From Planctomycetia bacterium (GTDB lineage Bacteria > Planctomycetota > Phycisphaerae > Phycisphaerales > SM1A02): DNA of 12,378 nt. The notes under the pieces are model-generated. The model was not told the origin of the DNA and made no database searches. It was given only the letters and a program-made list of their open reading frames with translations. Numbering within the stretch: the stretch's first letter is position 1; every line of letters begins with the position of its first letter. The position numbers and the translations under genes were made by a program. Positions 1 through 6,859 of the stretch are shown piece by piece. Where the stretch lies: positions 1 through 12,378 of the forward strand of contig JAACEA010000138.1 in assembly GCA_009936695.1 (NCBI GenBank), written 5' to 3'.

Positions 1-156
1 GTTGCTCGTGGTCTCGATCTCCTGCCACGGTTCGCCGTTCTCGGCGATGTCCTCCCCGTCGAAGGGGAATCCGGCCGCGGTGAGGAGGTCGGCCTGGGTC
101 GCCGCGTCCAGGGGGGGGTCGAGATAGTCGTTCAGCCAGTTGATGCTCGTTCGCAT
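1..156 (-). CDS. pheT: Phenylalanine--tRNA ligase beta subunit, N-terminal fragment (cut by window edge)
   Basis: Reading the minus strand from the ATG at 156 gives 52 residues open to the window edge. They begin MRTSINWLNDYLD and end in QEIETTSN. This matches the PheT N-terminus, which usually starts M-x-x-S-x-N-W-L-x-x-Y-[VL] and soon reaches an I-E-V-T-x-N-R-x-D-C-L motif. PheT pairs with PheS in the alpha2-beta2 enzyme that charges tRNA-Phe; the beta chain binds tRNA and edits. The remaining roughly 750 residues lie outside the window, as would a neighbouring pheS. There is no Shine-Dalgarno sequence before the ATG; the minus strand reads CCTCCTC there, the wrong polarity. A C8 run on the coding strand (111-118) encodes part of D-P-P-L early in the gene. 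Family identity rests on the N-terminal motif alone. Confidence 0.82.
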   Translation of the reverse strand, partial: MRTSINWLNDYLDPPLDAATQADLLTAAGFPFDGEDIAENGEPWQEIETTSN

Positions 157-165
157 GATTCGAGG

Positions 166-171
166 AGGGTA
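166..171 (-). promoter_or_regulatory. Candidate -10 element (TACCCT) for pheT
   Basis: The minus strand reads TACCCT, then nine bases, then the pheT ATG. Transcription would start only a few bases before the start codon, giving a near-leaderless mRNA. No convincing -35 hexamer is visible. It shares the 65-base divergent gap with the lipoprotein operon promoter. Confidence 0.25.
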
Positions 172-209
172 CCCCGTCGAGGATCCCGGCGGACCTCGAA
201 CGGGCCTGC

Positions 210-215
210 TACTTT
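210..215 (+). promoter_or_regulatory. Candidate -10 element (TACTTT), leaderless start for the lipoprotein operon
   Basis: TACTTT is followed by exactly six bases and then the ATG at 222. This puts a normal transcription start at or next to the start codon. The same spacing recurs before several other first-in-unit genes in the window. There is no Shine-Dalgarno sequence directly before 222; the GAGGAGGG at 163-169 is about 50 bases too far upstream. Confidence 0.4.
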
Positions 216-221
216 CCATGC

Positions 222-905
222 ATGTCGCTTTCCGGTTCGAGATCTCGATCGACGCTTCGCCTTCGCCTCCTCGCCACGTGCCTCCCGCTGCTGGTGGCCG
301 CGGCATGCAGTTCGCCACCGGCCTCGACCGAGGGGGCGGTTCCGGCGGACGCGGTGATCGATGCGACGGTTCTGGTGGGAGACGACCTCGGCCGGCGGAT
401 CCGGCGGGATCCGGGGGCCTGGCCGGTCCAATTCCGACCCGCCCGGGCCATCATCCTGCCGGACGGGGTGCTGCGGGCCGATGTCGGGGCCGACCTTCGG
501 GTCGATGATCGTCCCGGCGTGGCTCGGCACCTTTACCGCGCCCAGCTCGAGGAACTCTGGCGGGGCCTCGACGAACTCGGATTCGGCGATCCGGTGGTCG
601 GTGACTACGACGGCAACCTCGGTCGGCTCGTTCCAGCCGACGACGAGATCATCCAGATCCTCGCCCTGCAGCGTGGTGGGCGGGACTGGGCGATCGTCCG
701 CCGGTTCGAGATTCCACCGGACACCACGCCGGCCGCGGCCGCGGCGATGGAAGACGCCCGCATGCGATCAGCGCTCCGACGCCTCGCGGCGCTGGCCTGG
801 GCCTTCGATGATCCGCCGAACGACTCGATCGATTTCCCCGAACGCTACGACTTCGGTCCGGACCCCTGGGCTCGATACCGGAATCCCGCGAAGGGAGACA
901 CCTGA
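222..905 (+). CDS. Putative lipoprotein of unknown function
   Basis: The protein has 227 residues. Its N-terminus is typical of an exported lipoprotein: arginines at 7, 9, 13 and 15, a hydrophobic stretch at about 16-28, and a lipobox LVAAAC with the modified cysteine at residue 29. It would be cut by signal peptidase II and anchored in a membrane. The mature part has no domain I recognise. It is rich in acidic residues and arginine, with predicted helical segments around 105-120 (LYRAQLEELWRGLDELGFG) and 170-190. The ATG at 222 is preferred because it gives the signal peptide and lies six bases after a -10-like element. The stop overlaps the next gene's ATG by one base (TGATG), so the two are probably translationally coupled. 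The order of segments resembles the downstream lipoprotein, suggesting an old duplication. Confidence 0.75.
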   Translation: MSLSGSRSRSTLRLRLLATCLPLLVAAACSSPPASTEGAVPADAVIDATVLVGDDLGRRIRRDPGAWPVQFRPARAIILPDGVLRADVGADLRVDDRPGVARHLYRAQLEELWRGLDELGFGDPVVGDYDGNLGRLVPADDEIIQILALQRGGRDWAIVRRFEIPPDTTPAAAAAMEDARMRSALRRLAALAWAFDDPPNDSIDFPERYDFGPDPWARYRNPAKGDT

Positions 906-1462
906 TGCGAAGCACGAGCCTTGTCAGGGCATGCCTCGGCCGACGGACCCCCGAGTTGCAGGGGGCGATGTTCCTGTGCGCGGCGATGCTGCTTGTCGGT
1001 TGCGTCGGGCCCGGTGGTGCGGACACCGCTCCCAGCGAAACCAATCAGCAGGCGATCAAGCTCCTTCTGCTCGATGCCGATGGCGAGGAGCAACGCTACG
1101 CCCTCTACAAATGGCGGGCGGACGGTCGTTTCTTCTACGGTGGGGGCCGCGAAGCCCACGAGGGCGAGACGCCCATCGAACTGCCGTTTCCGAAGGACGT
1201 CCAACGCACCCTCACCAAGGTGATCGAGGACATCGGCTGGCTTGCCCCGGACTTCATGCCGCCGACCACGTCGAGCGGGCCTCGCCTGCTCGAGGTCGAC
1301 CTTCGACTCAAGGGTGTTCGGCGGAAGTTCGAGATCAAGGCGGATGGCCGTACCTTCGACCAAGGCACGACCGAACTGCTTGAAGCACTGCAGGCGATCG
1401 GGGCCCAGCGGTACCAGGGGGTGCTCGACGGGCTTCCTCGGGCCGACAACGCGGCCGGGTGA
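905..1462 (+). CDS. Putative lipoprotein, probable paralogue of the upstream gene
   Basis: The protein has 185 residues. Basic residues at 2, 8, 13 and 14 precede a hydrophobic run (about 20-31) and a good lipobox LVGC with the lipidated cysteine at 33. The start at 905 is supported by AAGGGAGA at 891-898, six bases upstream, and by the TGATG overlap with the preceding gene. An internal ATG at residue 22 would remove the basic N-region. The mature part shows alternating beta-like segments (AIKLLLLDADGEEQRYALYKW, RLLEVDLRLKGVRRKFEIKAD) and two helices (DVQRTLTKVIEDIGW, TTELLEALQAIGAQRY). The order of helix, charged strand pair and C-terminal helix parallels the upstream lipoprotein. I recognise no named domain; function is unknown. 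Confidence 0.75.
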   Translation: MRSTSLVRACLGRRTPELQGAMFLCAAMLLVGCVGPGGADTAPSETNQQAIKLLLLDADGEEQRYALYKWRADGRFFYGGGREAHEGETPIELPFPKDVQRTLTKVIEDIGWLAPDFMPPTTSSGPRLLEVDLRLKGVRRKFEIKADGRTFDQGTTELLEALQAIGAQRYQGVLDGLPRADNAAG

Positions 1463-1535
1463 ACCGGACGGCATCTTGCCGCAGGGCTTCGGCGAGATCT
1501 GCCTCATCGGACGTCCGCGGCTGAGTATCTGGGCT

Positions 1536-1572
1536 TGTTCGGGCCCTGAACAGCGTCAGAAACCCTCTTTTT
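1536..1572 (+). terminator. Candidate terminator after lipoprotein operon
   Basis: An inverted repeat TGTTC...GAACA surrounding GGGCCC (1536-1552) can form a short hairpin. A T-rich run CTCTTTTT follows at 1565-1572. The T tract is about 15 bases from the hairpin, further than in a standard intrinsic terminator. The hairpin could equally be a palindromic operator. Confidence 0.28.
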
Positions 1573-1700
1573 GATCGCCAGAAGCCTGTTTCTCGGGGCT
1601 GAGGGCCACCTGGGAGGGTTGTAGGAATCACACCGCCGACGCGGGCCATCGATTCACCCGAAAAAGGGCGGGATCGACGAGAACCTCCCGGATGCAGGCG

Positions 1701-1706
1701 TACAGT
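1701..1706 (+). promoter_or_regulatory. Possible -10 element (TACAGT) upstream of sigma-factor gene
   Basis: TACAGT lies about 40 bases before the GTG at 1748 and about 100 before the ATG at 1805. No clear -35 element is paired with it. It is listed because it resembles the TAnnnT elements before other genes here. Confidence 0.2.
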
Positions 1707-1804
1707 CGCCGCCACGGATCCGGTGTCGGTCGAGCCTTCTCGTTCGAGTGGCCCGCAAGGCGACTCAGGTCGGCATCGATGATTCGGGAAGGACCACGTT
1801 TCAC

Positions 1805-2638
1805 ATGAACACCGAACCACTTGTCTTGAATCGTGAAGCATCCGCGAAGACGGTGCAAGCTCACACGAGGGCGGCTGACGCCGCCACCTCCAGCATCGGT
1901 CCGACAGCGGTTCCGGAGGCCCGGCGGGCCATGGTGCGTTCGCTCTACAAGCAGCATCACAGACCGCTCGGGGCCTTCATTCGACGTCTGATCGGGCCGG
2001 AGCGTGCCGAGGACGTGGTTCAGGAGGTCTTTTTTCGGCTCCTTCGTCTCGAAAATCTTGAAACGCGCGAGATCACCGTGAGTTACCTCTTCCGTGTGGG
2101 TGAAAACCTCGTTCGCAAGGGGTATCACCAGGAACGGCGTTCGCGACGGATGCTGGAGGCGGTGGGCCGCCAGGGCGGGCGTCGGCTGGCCGCCGATGAA
2201 GAAGGTCGGTTCGAGGTCCGAGCCGATCGACGTGTGGATGGGGGTGTCGGGAGCTCGGAGATCACCCGAGTCCACGCCGGGACGCTTGCAGCAGCCCTGC
2301 GAAACCTGACGGACAATGAACAGGCCGCAATTCGTTTGATCGTGTGTCGAGGACTGAGTTACGAGCAGGCAGCAGTCGCACTCGGCGTGAGCGTTTCCAC
2401 CATCAACAATTGGAAGTACCGAGGTGTCAAGAAACTCCAACAATTCTGCCGTGCCGACTCCGATCCCTCCGGTCGATCCGATCGGGGAGACCAGTTCCGA
2501 ATGGGCGCCCGACCCGACGCTCATCGCCGAAATCGAAGCAAGCCGGACTCGAATCCGGAATCGCCTCGCGACCCTCGCGAACCGGCTCGCCGGTCCGATC
2601 ATGTTCACGGCCGCCGACGTTTCGGACGTGTCGGATGA
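1805..2638 (+). CDS. RNA polymerase sigma factor, ECF/sigma-70 family
   Basis: From the ATG at 1805 the protein has 277 residues. Region 2 spans about 45-113 (LYKQHHRPLGAFIRRLIG, then AEDVVQEVFFRLL and SYLFRVGENLVRKGYHQ). Region 4 spans about 158-213 with a helix-turn-helix (LSYEQAAVALGVSVSTINNW). A variable linker lies between, as in ECF sigma factors, which direct RNA polymerase to stress or signal-specific promoters. AAGGA at 1789-1793 is an 11-base-spaced Shine-Dalgarno; an in-frame GTG at 1748 would add 19 residues and cannot be excluded. After residue 215 the frame reads as a low-complexity R/D/P/S tail with poor third-position G+C, while another frame (2424-2678) reads as good coding sequence. 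The natural end may therefore be near 2450, with the tail imposed by the overlap or by a frameshift. Function, cognate anti-sigma and target genes cannot be told from the sequence. Confidence 0.82.
   Translation: MNTEPLVLNREASAKTVQAHTRAADAATSSIGPTAVPEARRAMVRSLYKQHHRPLGAFIRRLIGPERAEDVVQEVFFRLLRLENLETREITVSYLFRVGENLVRKGYHQERRSRRMLEAVGRQGGRRLAADEEGRFEVRADRRVDGGVGSSEITRVHAGTLAAALRNLTDNEQAAIRLIVCRGLSYEQAAVALGVSVSTINNWKYRGVKKLQQFCRADSDPSGRSDRGDQFRMGARPDAHRRNRSKPDSNPESPRDPREPARRSDHVHGRRRFGRVG
2412..2416 (+). promoter_or_regulatory. Shine-Dalgarno-like GGAAG for the 84-residue overlapping ORF
   Basis: GGAAG lies seven bases before the GTG at 2424, inside the sigma-factor region 4 coding sequence. 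It supports independent initiation of the overlapping small ORF. Confidence 0.35.
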
Positions 2639-2678
2639 GATCGATGAGAACGTCCAGGCACTGATCAAGGGCGACTGA
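2424..2678 (+). CDS. Small hypothetical protein overlapping the sigma-factor 3' end
   Basis: The ORF encodes 84 residues in the +1 frame relative to the sigma factor and overlaps it by 215 bases. It starts with GTG (2424), preceded by GGAAG at seven bases. Third-position G+C is high throughout, higher than for the sigma frame over the same bases, so this looks like the frame under selection. The N-terminal third is proline-rich (VPTPIPPVDPIG). The middle is a basic helix (about 37-55, IEASRTRIRNRLATLANRL). The C-terminus is acidic and helical (AADVSDVSDEIDENVQALI). No domain is recognised and no transmembrane segment is present. Possibilities are a co-translated partner or regulator of the sigma factor, or the true C-terminal part of the sigma protein joined by a +1 frameshift. 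Confidence 0.5.
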   Translation: MSRNSNNSAVPTPIPPVDPIGETSSEWAPDPTLIAEIEASRTRIRNRLATLANRLAGPIMFTAADVSDVSDEIDENVQALIKGD

Positions 2679-2829
2679 CCGGACGCGATTTCGCCTCGAT
2701 GCGGATGGCGCTTCCGTGGCCCCAGGTGGGCGTGGGAGTCGGATCGTCCTCGTCAGGCCCGGCGAAGAACCCTGAGCGGATCCGGGTGGGGACGAGCCCG
2801 GGGTCCGCCCGGTTCGTACACTGCCCGGA
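2679..2829. other. Intergenic region before hscA-like gene
   Basis: These 151 bases contain no supported gene. The only clear element is the -10-like TACACT just before the downstream ATG. No CIRCE-type inverted repeat or other heat-shock operator is visible, although the downstream gene is an Hsp70. Confidence 0.4.
2817..2822 (+). promoter_or_regulatory. Candidate -10 element (TACACT), leaderless start for hscA-like gene
   Basis: TACACT within TCGTACACT ends seven bases before the ATG at 2830. This leaves no room for a 5' untranslated region or Shine-Dalgarno sequence. The heptamer GTACACT is repeated exactly before speA and speB. No -35 hexamer close to consensus is seen. Confidence 0.45.
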
Positions 2830-4794
2830 ATGTCCGGCGACTCCCCATCATCGAAGACGCAGGTCGCAACCGAGGCCTGTCGCGCGAGCGTTCCGGACGA
2901 TCCGATCGTCGGAATCGACCTGGGGACCACGAATTCACTCGTCGCTTTTGCCGACGCCGCCGGTCCGAGGATCCTGAGTCTCGGTTCGGATCTCGAATCC
3001 GTCGAGGACGAGGCATCATCCCAGAACGGGAACGGTCTGGTGCCGTCGGTGGTTCGCTATCGAGGCGACGTGGTGGAAGCGGTCGGTCGCGAGGCCGCCG
3101 CCGGGCTGGAAGATCATGCGACGCGAACCGTCTACAGCGTGAAGCGCTACATGGGGCGGCGATTCGATGATCGTCGTGAAGACGCCGCAGCGTCGCCCTA
3201 CCGGGTGGTCGAGGGGGCCCGTGGGCTTTCGGGAATCGAAATCGACGGTCGCATGCGAAGTCCCGAGGAGATCTCCGCGGACCTGCTGGCGCATCTGCGC
3301 GATCGGGCGTCGGAAGCACTCGGCGTTCCGGTCCGTCGGGCGGTGGTGACGGTTCCCGCGTACTTCGACGACGCTCAGCGACAGGCGACCCGTGATGCGG
3401 GCCGGATCGCGGGCATCGACGTGGTGCGGATTCTCAACGAACCGACGGCGGCGGCCCTCGCCTACGGCATCGGCGGCCGCGGCGACGCGGAGACGATCGT
3501 CGTCTATGACCTCGGTGGAGGGACCTTCGACGTCACCGTTCTCGAGGTCATGCCCGCGGACCCGTCCTCACCCGACGGCGAGGCGATCTTTCGGGTGCTC
3601 GCCACCGCAGGCGACACGCGCCTCGGTGGTGACGACTTCGATCGCGTTCTGCTCGAGGATCTTCACGACGCGGCGATGGCCGAATCCGATCCGGAACGCC
3701 GGGCCCGTCGACTCGCGGTGCTCCGGGCGGTCGGCGGCCGGGCCAAGATCGCGTTGAGCGACGCGGCGGCGACGCGGATCCGGCTCGATGGCGGTGGCGT
3801 GGTGCCCGATCTCGATCGAACACTCGACCGCGCCGACTTCGAAGTCGCCGCTCGTCCACTGGTCGATCGAACGCTGGACGCGTGCGAGCGGGCCCTCAAG
3901 GATGCGGGGCTCGAACGTGCCGCGATCGACCGGGTGGTGCTGGTCGGTGGATCCACGCGGATGCCGATGATCCGAGAGGCCGTCGAGACCTGGTTCGATC
4001 GACCCGCCTACGTGGCCCTGGATCCCGATCGCGTGATCGCCCTCGGTGCCGCGGTGCAGGGTTCGATCCTCGCCGGCACCCGACGGGACGCGCTCCTGCT
4101 CGACGTGATTCCGCTGAGTCTCGGCCTCGAGACCGCGGGCGGGGCCGTCGCCAAACTGGTGGTGCGGAACACGATGGTCCCGACCCGTTCGGTCGAGATG
4201 TTCTCGACCAGCGTGGACGGCCAGCTGAACGTCGGCCTGCACGTCGTGCAGGGAGAGCGGGAGATGGTCGCGGACTGTCGAAGTCTCGCTCGATTCGAAC
4301 TTCGCGGACTGCCGCCGATGCCCGCCGGGATTCCGCAGATCGAGGTCGCGTTCAACGTCGATGCCAACGGGGTGCTCGGCGTCGACGCGGTGGAGCGACG
4401 CAGCGGCCGCCGGGCCCGGGTCCAGGTGGTTCCGAGCAACGGTCTGACCCGCGACGAGGTGGACCGGATCGAGGCCGATTCCGTCACCCACGCCCGGGAC
4501 GACATGATGGTCCACCGGGTCGTCGATCTCGCGGTCAACGCGGCCCTCGACGTGAAGTGGATCACCGAGGCCCTCGATCGGGTTCGCGCGGACGTCGACA
4601 CCGAGGTGGTGGCGTCGGTCGAAGCCGGCCTGGTCGAGCTCCAGGCCCTGATCACCCAGGCCCGGGAGGATCCGCGATCCGTGGATCCCGACGCCTTCCA
4701 TGCGGCGAAGGATCGTCTGGATCGAGCGAGCATGCCCGTCCACGAAGCCTCCATCGCCCGGAGTCTCCGGAACGAAGCTTCCTCCGGCGACTGA
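2830..4794 (+). CDS. hscA: HscA-like Hsp70 chaperone (Fe-S cluster assembly type)
   Basis: The protein has 654 residues. The ATPase domain carries GIDLGTTNS (28-36), SVKRYMGR (103-110; K105 aligns with the DnaK catalytic lysine), [12 protein letters not shown] (176-187), [11 protein letters not shown] (203-213), DLGGGTFDV (227-235) and GGSTRMP (373-379). The linker and substrate domain follow, with [11 protein letters not shown] (425-435) and VQGERE plus DCRSLARF (473-489). YFDDAQRQ and the GERE...DCRSLARF pattern are typical of HscA rather than DnaK, and overall length and N-terminal extension also fit HscA. HscA works with HscB to transfer Fe-S clusters from the IscU scaffold. No hscB, iscU, iscS or fdx is present nearby, so the role rests on sequence alone. 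An acidic insert (about 51-69, with [12 protein letters not shown]) precedes the conserved LVPSVV. The ATG directly follows a -10-like element. A specialised DnaK paralogue is the alternative. Confidence 0.85.
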   Translation: MSGDSPSSKTQVATEACRASVPDDPIVGIDLGTTNSLVAFADAAGPRILSLGSDLESVEDEASSQNGNGLVPSVVRYRGDVVEAVGREAAAGLEDHATRTVYSVKRYMGRRFDDRREDAAASPYRVVEGARGLSGIEIDGRMRSPEEISADLLAHLRDRASEALGVPVRRAVVTVPAYFDDAQRQATRDAGRIAGIDVVRILNEPTAAALAYGIGGRGDAETIVVYDLGGGTFDVTVLEVMPADPSSPDGEAIFRVLATAGDTRLGGDDFDRVLLEDLHDAAMAESDPERRARRLAVLRAVGGRAKIALSDAAATRIRLDGGGVVPDLDRTLDRADFEVAARPLVDRTLDACERALKDAGLERAAIDRVVLVGGSTRMPMIREAVETWFDRPAYVALDPDRVIALGAAVQGSILAGTRRDALLLDVIPLSLGLETAGGAVAKLVVRNTMVPTRSVEMFSTSVDGQLNVGLHVVQGEREMVADCRSLARFELRGLPPMPAGIPQIEVAFNVDANGVLGVDAVERRSGRRARVQVVPSNGLTRDEVDRIEADSVTHARDDMMVHRVVDLAVNAALDVKWITEALDRVRADVDTEVVASVEAGLVELQALITQAREDPRSVDPDAFHAAKDRLDRASMPVHEASIARSLRNEASSGD

Positions 4795-4811
4795 ACCGGC
4801 ATGTCCGACGG

Positions 4812-4817
4812 TACACT
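4812..4817 (+). promoter_or_regulatory. Candidate -10 element (TACACT) for speA
   Basis: GTACACT lies in the short gap after the hscA stop, with the same core as the elements before hscA and speB. It would give a leader of roughly 30 bases before the TTG at 4853, which has GGAG seven bases upstream. speA could also be transcribed by read-through from hscA. Confidence 0.38.
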
Positions 4818-4852
4818 TCGTCGCCTCCGCTTCGAGGCACCGGAGACCGACC

Positions 4853-6835
4853 TTGTCCAAGTCCTCGTCCACCATCACGTCGGGGGTGACCGACGCCCCC
4901 CAGACCGCGCTCTCGCCAGTGGAGGAGAACGAGGCCCGATTCGCCGTCGAGTCCTGGGCGGACGGCTTCTTCGCGATCAATGCGCGCGGCAACATGACGG
5001 TTCGGCCGGACCGGTGTGCCGGTCGCGAGGTCGATCTCCTGGAGATCGTCGACGGCGTGCGAGAACGCGGCTACTCCACGCCGCTGCTGCTGCACTTCGG
5101 CGACGTCCTCGAGACGGTGCTCGGAGATCTTCGTCAGGCCTTCGATGACGCGATCCGACAGCACGACTATCGAGGGGCGTACCGCGGGGTCTATCCGATC
5201 AAGGTGAACCAGCAGCGAAGCGTGGTCGAGGACGTCGGCCGCATCAGCGGGGGAATGGGATTCGGCTTCGAGGTCGGATCGAAACCCGAACTCCTCGCGG
5301 TGCTCGCGATGACCGTCGAACAGCCGGATCGACTCGTGGTCTGCAACGGTTTCAAGGAGGATCGCTACATCGAGTTCGCGATGCTCGCGACCAAGCTCGG
5401 GCGGATGATCGTTCCGGTCATCGAGAACCTCGAGGAACTCGAACTCGTGCTCCGGCACGCGGAGCGCTTCGACGTGCGGCCCCGCATCGGGATTCGCGTG
5501 AATCTCAACGTCCAGGGTGCGGGGCGATGGGCGAGTTCGAGCGGGGTGAAGGCCAAGTTCGGGCTGACGCTCGCCGAAGTGCTGCAGGCCGTGGATCTCC
5601 TCCGGGATCGCGGCATGCTCGACTGCCTCCAGCTGCTCCACTGCCACATGGGAAGCCAGATGAACGACATCCGGCAGGTCGCGGCCGGGGTGGGCGAGCT
5701 GACCCGGATCCACGCCGAGCTTCACCGGCTCGGGGCCTCGGTGGAGTTCATCGACGTGGGGGGCGGGCTCGGGGTCGACTACGACGGCAGCCAGGCCAAC
5801 TCCGCGTTCAGCCGGAACTACTCCCTCGAGGAGTACGCCTCGACCGTCGTGCACCGCATCCAGTCGATCTGCGACGAACGGAACGTGCCGCATCCGAACA
5901 TCGTGACCGAGAGCGGGCGAGCCATGGTCGCCCAGCAGAGCGTTCTCGTCTTCGACGTGCTCGGGGCGAATCGCTTCGAGCCCCATCGAATCCCCGAGGA
6001 TCTCGAAGGCCTGCGCGGTCGGGACGGCGAGGAGCCCGCCCGTCCGCTCGTCGACCTCTTCGACGCCTGGCGACGGATGGACGCGGAGAACCTGCTGGAG
6101 TGCTGGCATGACGCGGAGAGCGCGCGGGCCGAGGCGGTCAACCTCTTCACCCTCGGCTACATGTCGCTCGAACATCGGGCCGAGGTGGAGCGGATCTTCT
6201 GGACGCTGGCGCTCCGGGCCCGGGAACTCGCGACGTCGTTGGATCCGGTTCCCGAGGAACTCGCGGAACTCGACGATCTCCTCACCGATGTCTACTTCTG
6301 CAACCTCTCGGTGTTCCAGTCGCTTCCGGACTGCTGGGCGATCGAGCAGGTGTTCCCGATCATGCCGATCCATCGACTCGACGAGACGCCCGCCCGGCGG
6401 GGCACGCTCGCCGATCTCACCTGCGATTCCGACGGCAAGGTCGATCGATTCATCGACCGCGAGGATGTGAAGCGATGGCTTCCGCTCCACGAACTGGAGG
6501 CGGGAAGGCGGTATCTCCTCGGCGCGTTCCTGGTCGGGGCCTATCAGGAGACGCTCGGTGACCTGCACAATCTCTTCGGCGACACCCACGTCGCCCACGT
6601 CCGGGTCGACGACTCGGGCAAGTGGTGGATCGAGGAGATCGTGGAGGGGGACACCGTCCGCGAAGTGCTCGCTTACATGCAGTACGACCCGACCTTGCTG
6701 GCCAGGGCGATTCGCAGGGAGTGCGAAGGCTCGGTGCATCGGGGTTCGATGACCGCCCGCGAGAGTCGCGAGATGGTGCTGGCGTTCGAGACCGGACTGG
6801 CGGGCTACACCTACCTCGAGCCGGATCCCGTCTGA
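4853..6835 (+). CDS. speA: Biosynthetic arginine decarboxylase (PLP-dependent)
   Basis: SpeA converts arginine to agmatine plus CO2, the first step from arginine to putrescine. With the TTG start at 4853 (GGAG seven bases upstream) the protein has 660 residues, close to E. coli SpeA (about 658). The in-frame GTG at 4886 is an alternative. The longer open frame from 4700 would run into hscA and is rejected. Landmarks are the PLP-lysine motif YPIKVNQQ (K117), GFGFEVGSKPEL, HCHMGSQ (263-269), the phosphate-binding VGGGLGVDYDG (from 302) and TESGR (352-356). The C-terminal substrate-site region LPDCWAIEQVFPIMPIHRL and LGDLHNLFGDTHVAHV are both characteristic of SpeA. The gene follows hscA by 58 bases and is convergent with clc. 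speB and the speY homologue lie 1.5-4 kb downstream and complete a homospermidine route. Confidence 0.95.
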   Translation: MSKSSSTITSGVTDAPQTALSPVEENEARFAVESWADGFFAINARGNMTVRPDRCAGREVDLLEIVDGVRERGYSTPLLLHFGDVLETVLGDLRQAFDDAIRQHDYRGAYRGVYPIKVNQQRSVVEDVGRISGGMGFGFEVGSKPELLAVLAMTVEQPDRLVVCNGFKEDRYIEFAMLATKLGRMIVPVIENLEELELVLRHAERFDVRPRIGIRVNLNVQGAGRWASSSGVKAKFGLTLAEVLQAVDLLRDRGMLDCLQLLHCHMGSQMNDIRQVAAGVGELTRIHAELHRLGASVEFIDVGGGLGVDYDGSQANSAFSRNYSLEEYASTVVHRIQSICDERNVPHPNIVTESGRAMVAQQSVLVFDVLGANRFEPHRIPEDLEGLRGRDGEEPARPLVDLFDAWRRMDAENLLECWHDAESARAEAVNLFTLGYMSLEHRAEVERIFWTLALRARELATSLDPVPEELAELDDLLTDVYFCNLSVFQSLPDCWAIEQVFPIMPIHRLDETPARRGTLADLTCDSDGKVDRFIDREDVKRWLPLHELEAGRRYLLGAFLVGAYQETLGDLHNLFGDTHVAHVRVDDSGKWWIEEIVEGDTVREVLAYMQYDPTLLARAIRRECEGSVHRGSMTARESREMVLAFETGLAGYTYLEPDPV

Positions 6836-6843
6836 GGGCCGAA

Positions 6844-6857
6844 CCGGCGAATGCCGG
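6844..6857. terminator. Short hairpin between convergent speA and clc
   Basis: CCGGC-GAAT-GCCGG forms a perfect five-base-pair stem with a GAAT loop. It sits in the 24 bases between the two convergent stop codons. It is symmetrical and could act on both strands, but no T tract follows on either side, so termination is uncertain. Confidence 0.3.
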
Positions 6858-6859
6858 AA

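Larger units (their letters stand above)
1463..1804. other. Intergenic region between lipoprotein operon and sigma-factor gene
   Basis: These 342 bases hold no convincing gene. They contain a candidate terminator (1536-1572) and a possible -10 element TACAGT at 1701-1706. A 7-base inverted repeat AACCCTC/GAGGGTT is separated by about 45 bases (1561-1567 and 1614-1620). If the sigma factor starts at the in-frame GTG at 1748 rather than the ATG at 1805, the gap is 57 bases shorter. The stretch is a little less G+C-rich than the genes around it. Confidence 0.5.

Noticed and set aside
163..169. GAGGAGGG as a Shine-Dalgarno sequence
   Set aside because: On the plus strand it is about 50 bases from the next start codon, and on the minus strand (pheT side) it has the wrong polarity.
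1561..1620. AACCCTC/GAGGGTT inverted repeat as a terminator
   Set aside because: The arms are seven bases with about a 45-base loop and no following T tract.
1628..2668. 346-codon minus-strand open frame opposite the sigma factor
   Set aside because: It mirrors the sigma-factor gene, has no recognisable domain or plausible start signal, and the plus strand carries clear sigma region 2 and 4 motifs.
2679..2829. CIRCE or other heat-shock operator before the Hsp70 gene
   Set aside because: No TTAGCACTC-type inverted repeat is present in the gap.
4700..4852. Longer N-terminus for speA starting inside hscA
   Set aside because: The extra 51 codons overlap hscA, are R/P/S-rich, and exceed the usual SpeA length; TTG 4853 has a Shine-Dalgarno and gives normal length.
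4652..6739. 695-codon minus-strand open frame opposite speA
   Set aside because: It is a shadow caused by G+C-rich third positions; the plus strand encodes the full set of SpeA motifs.
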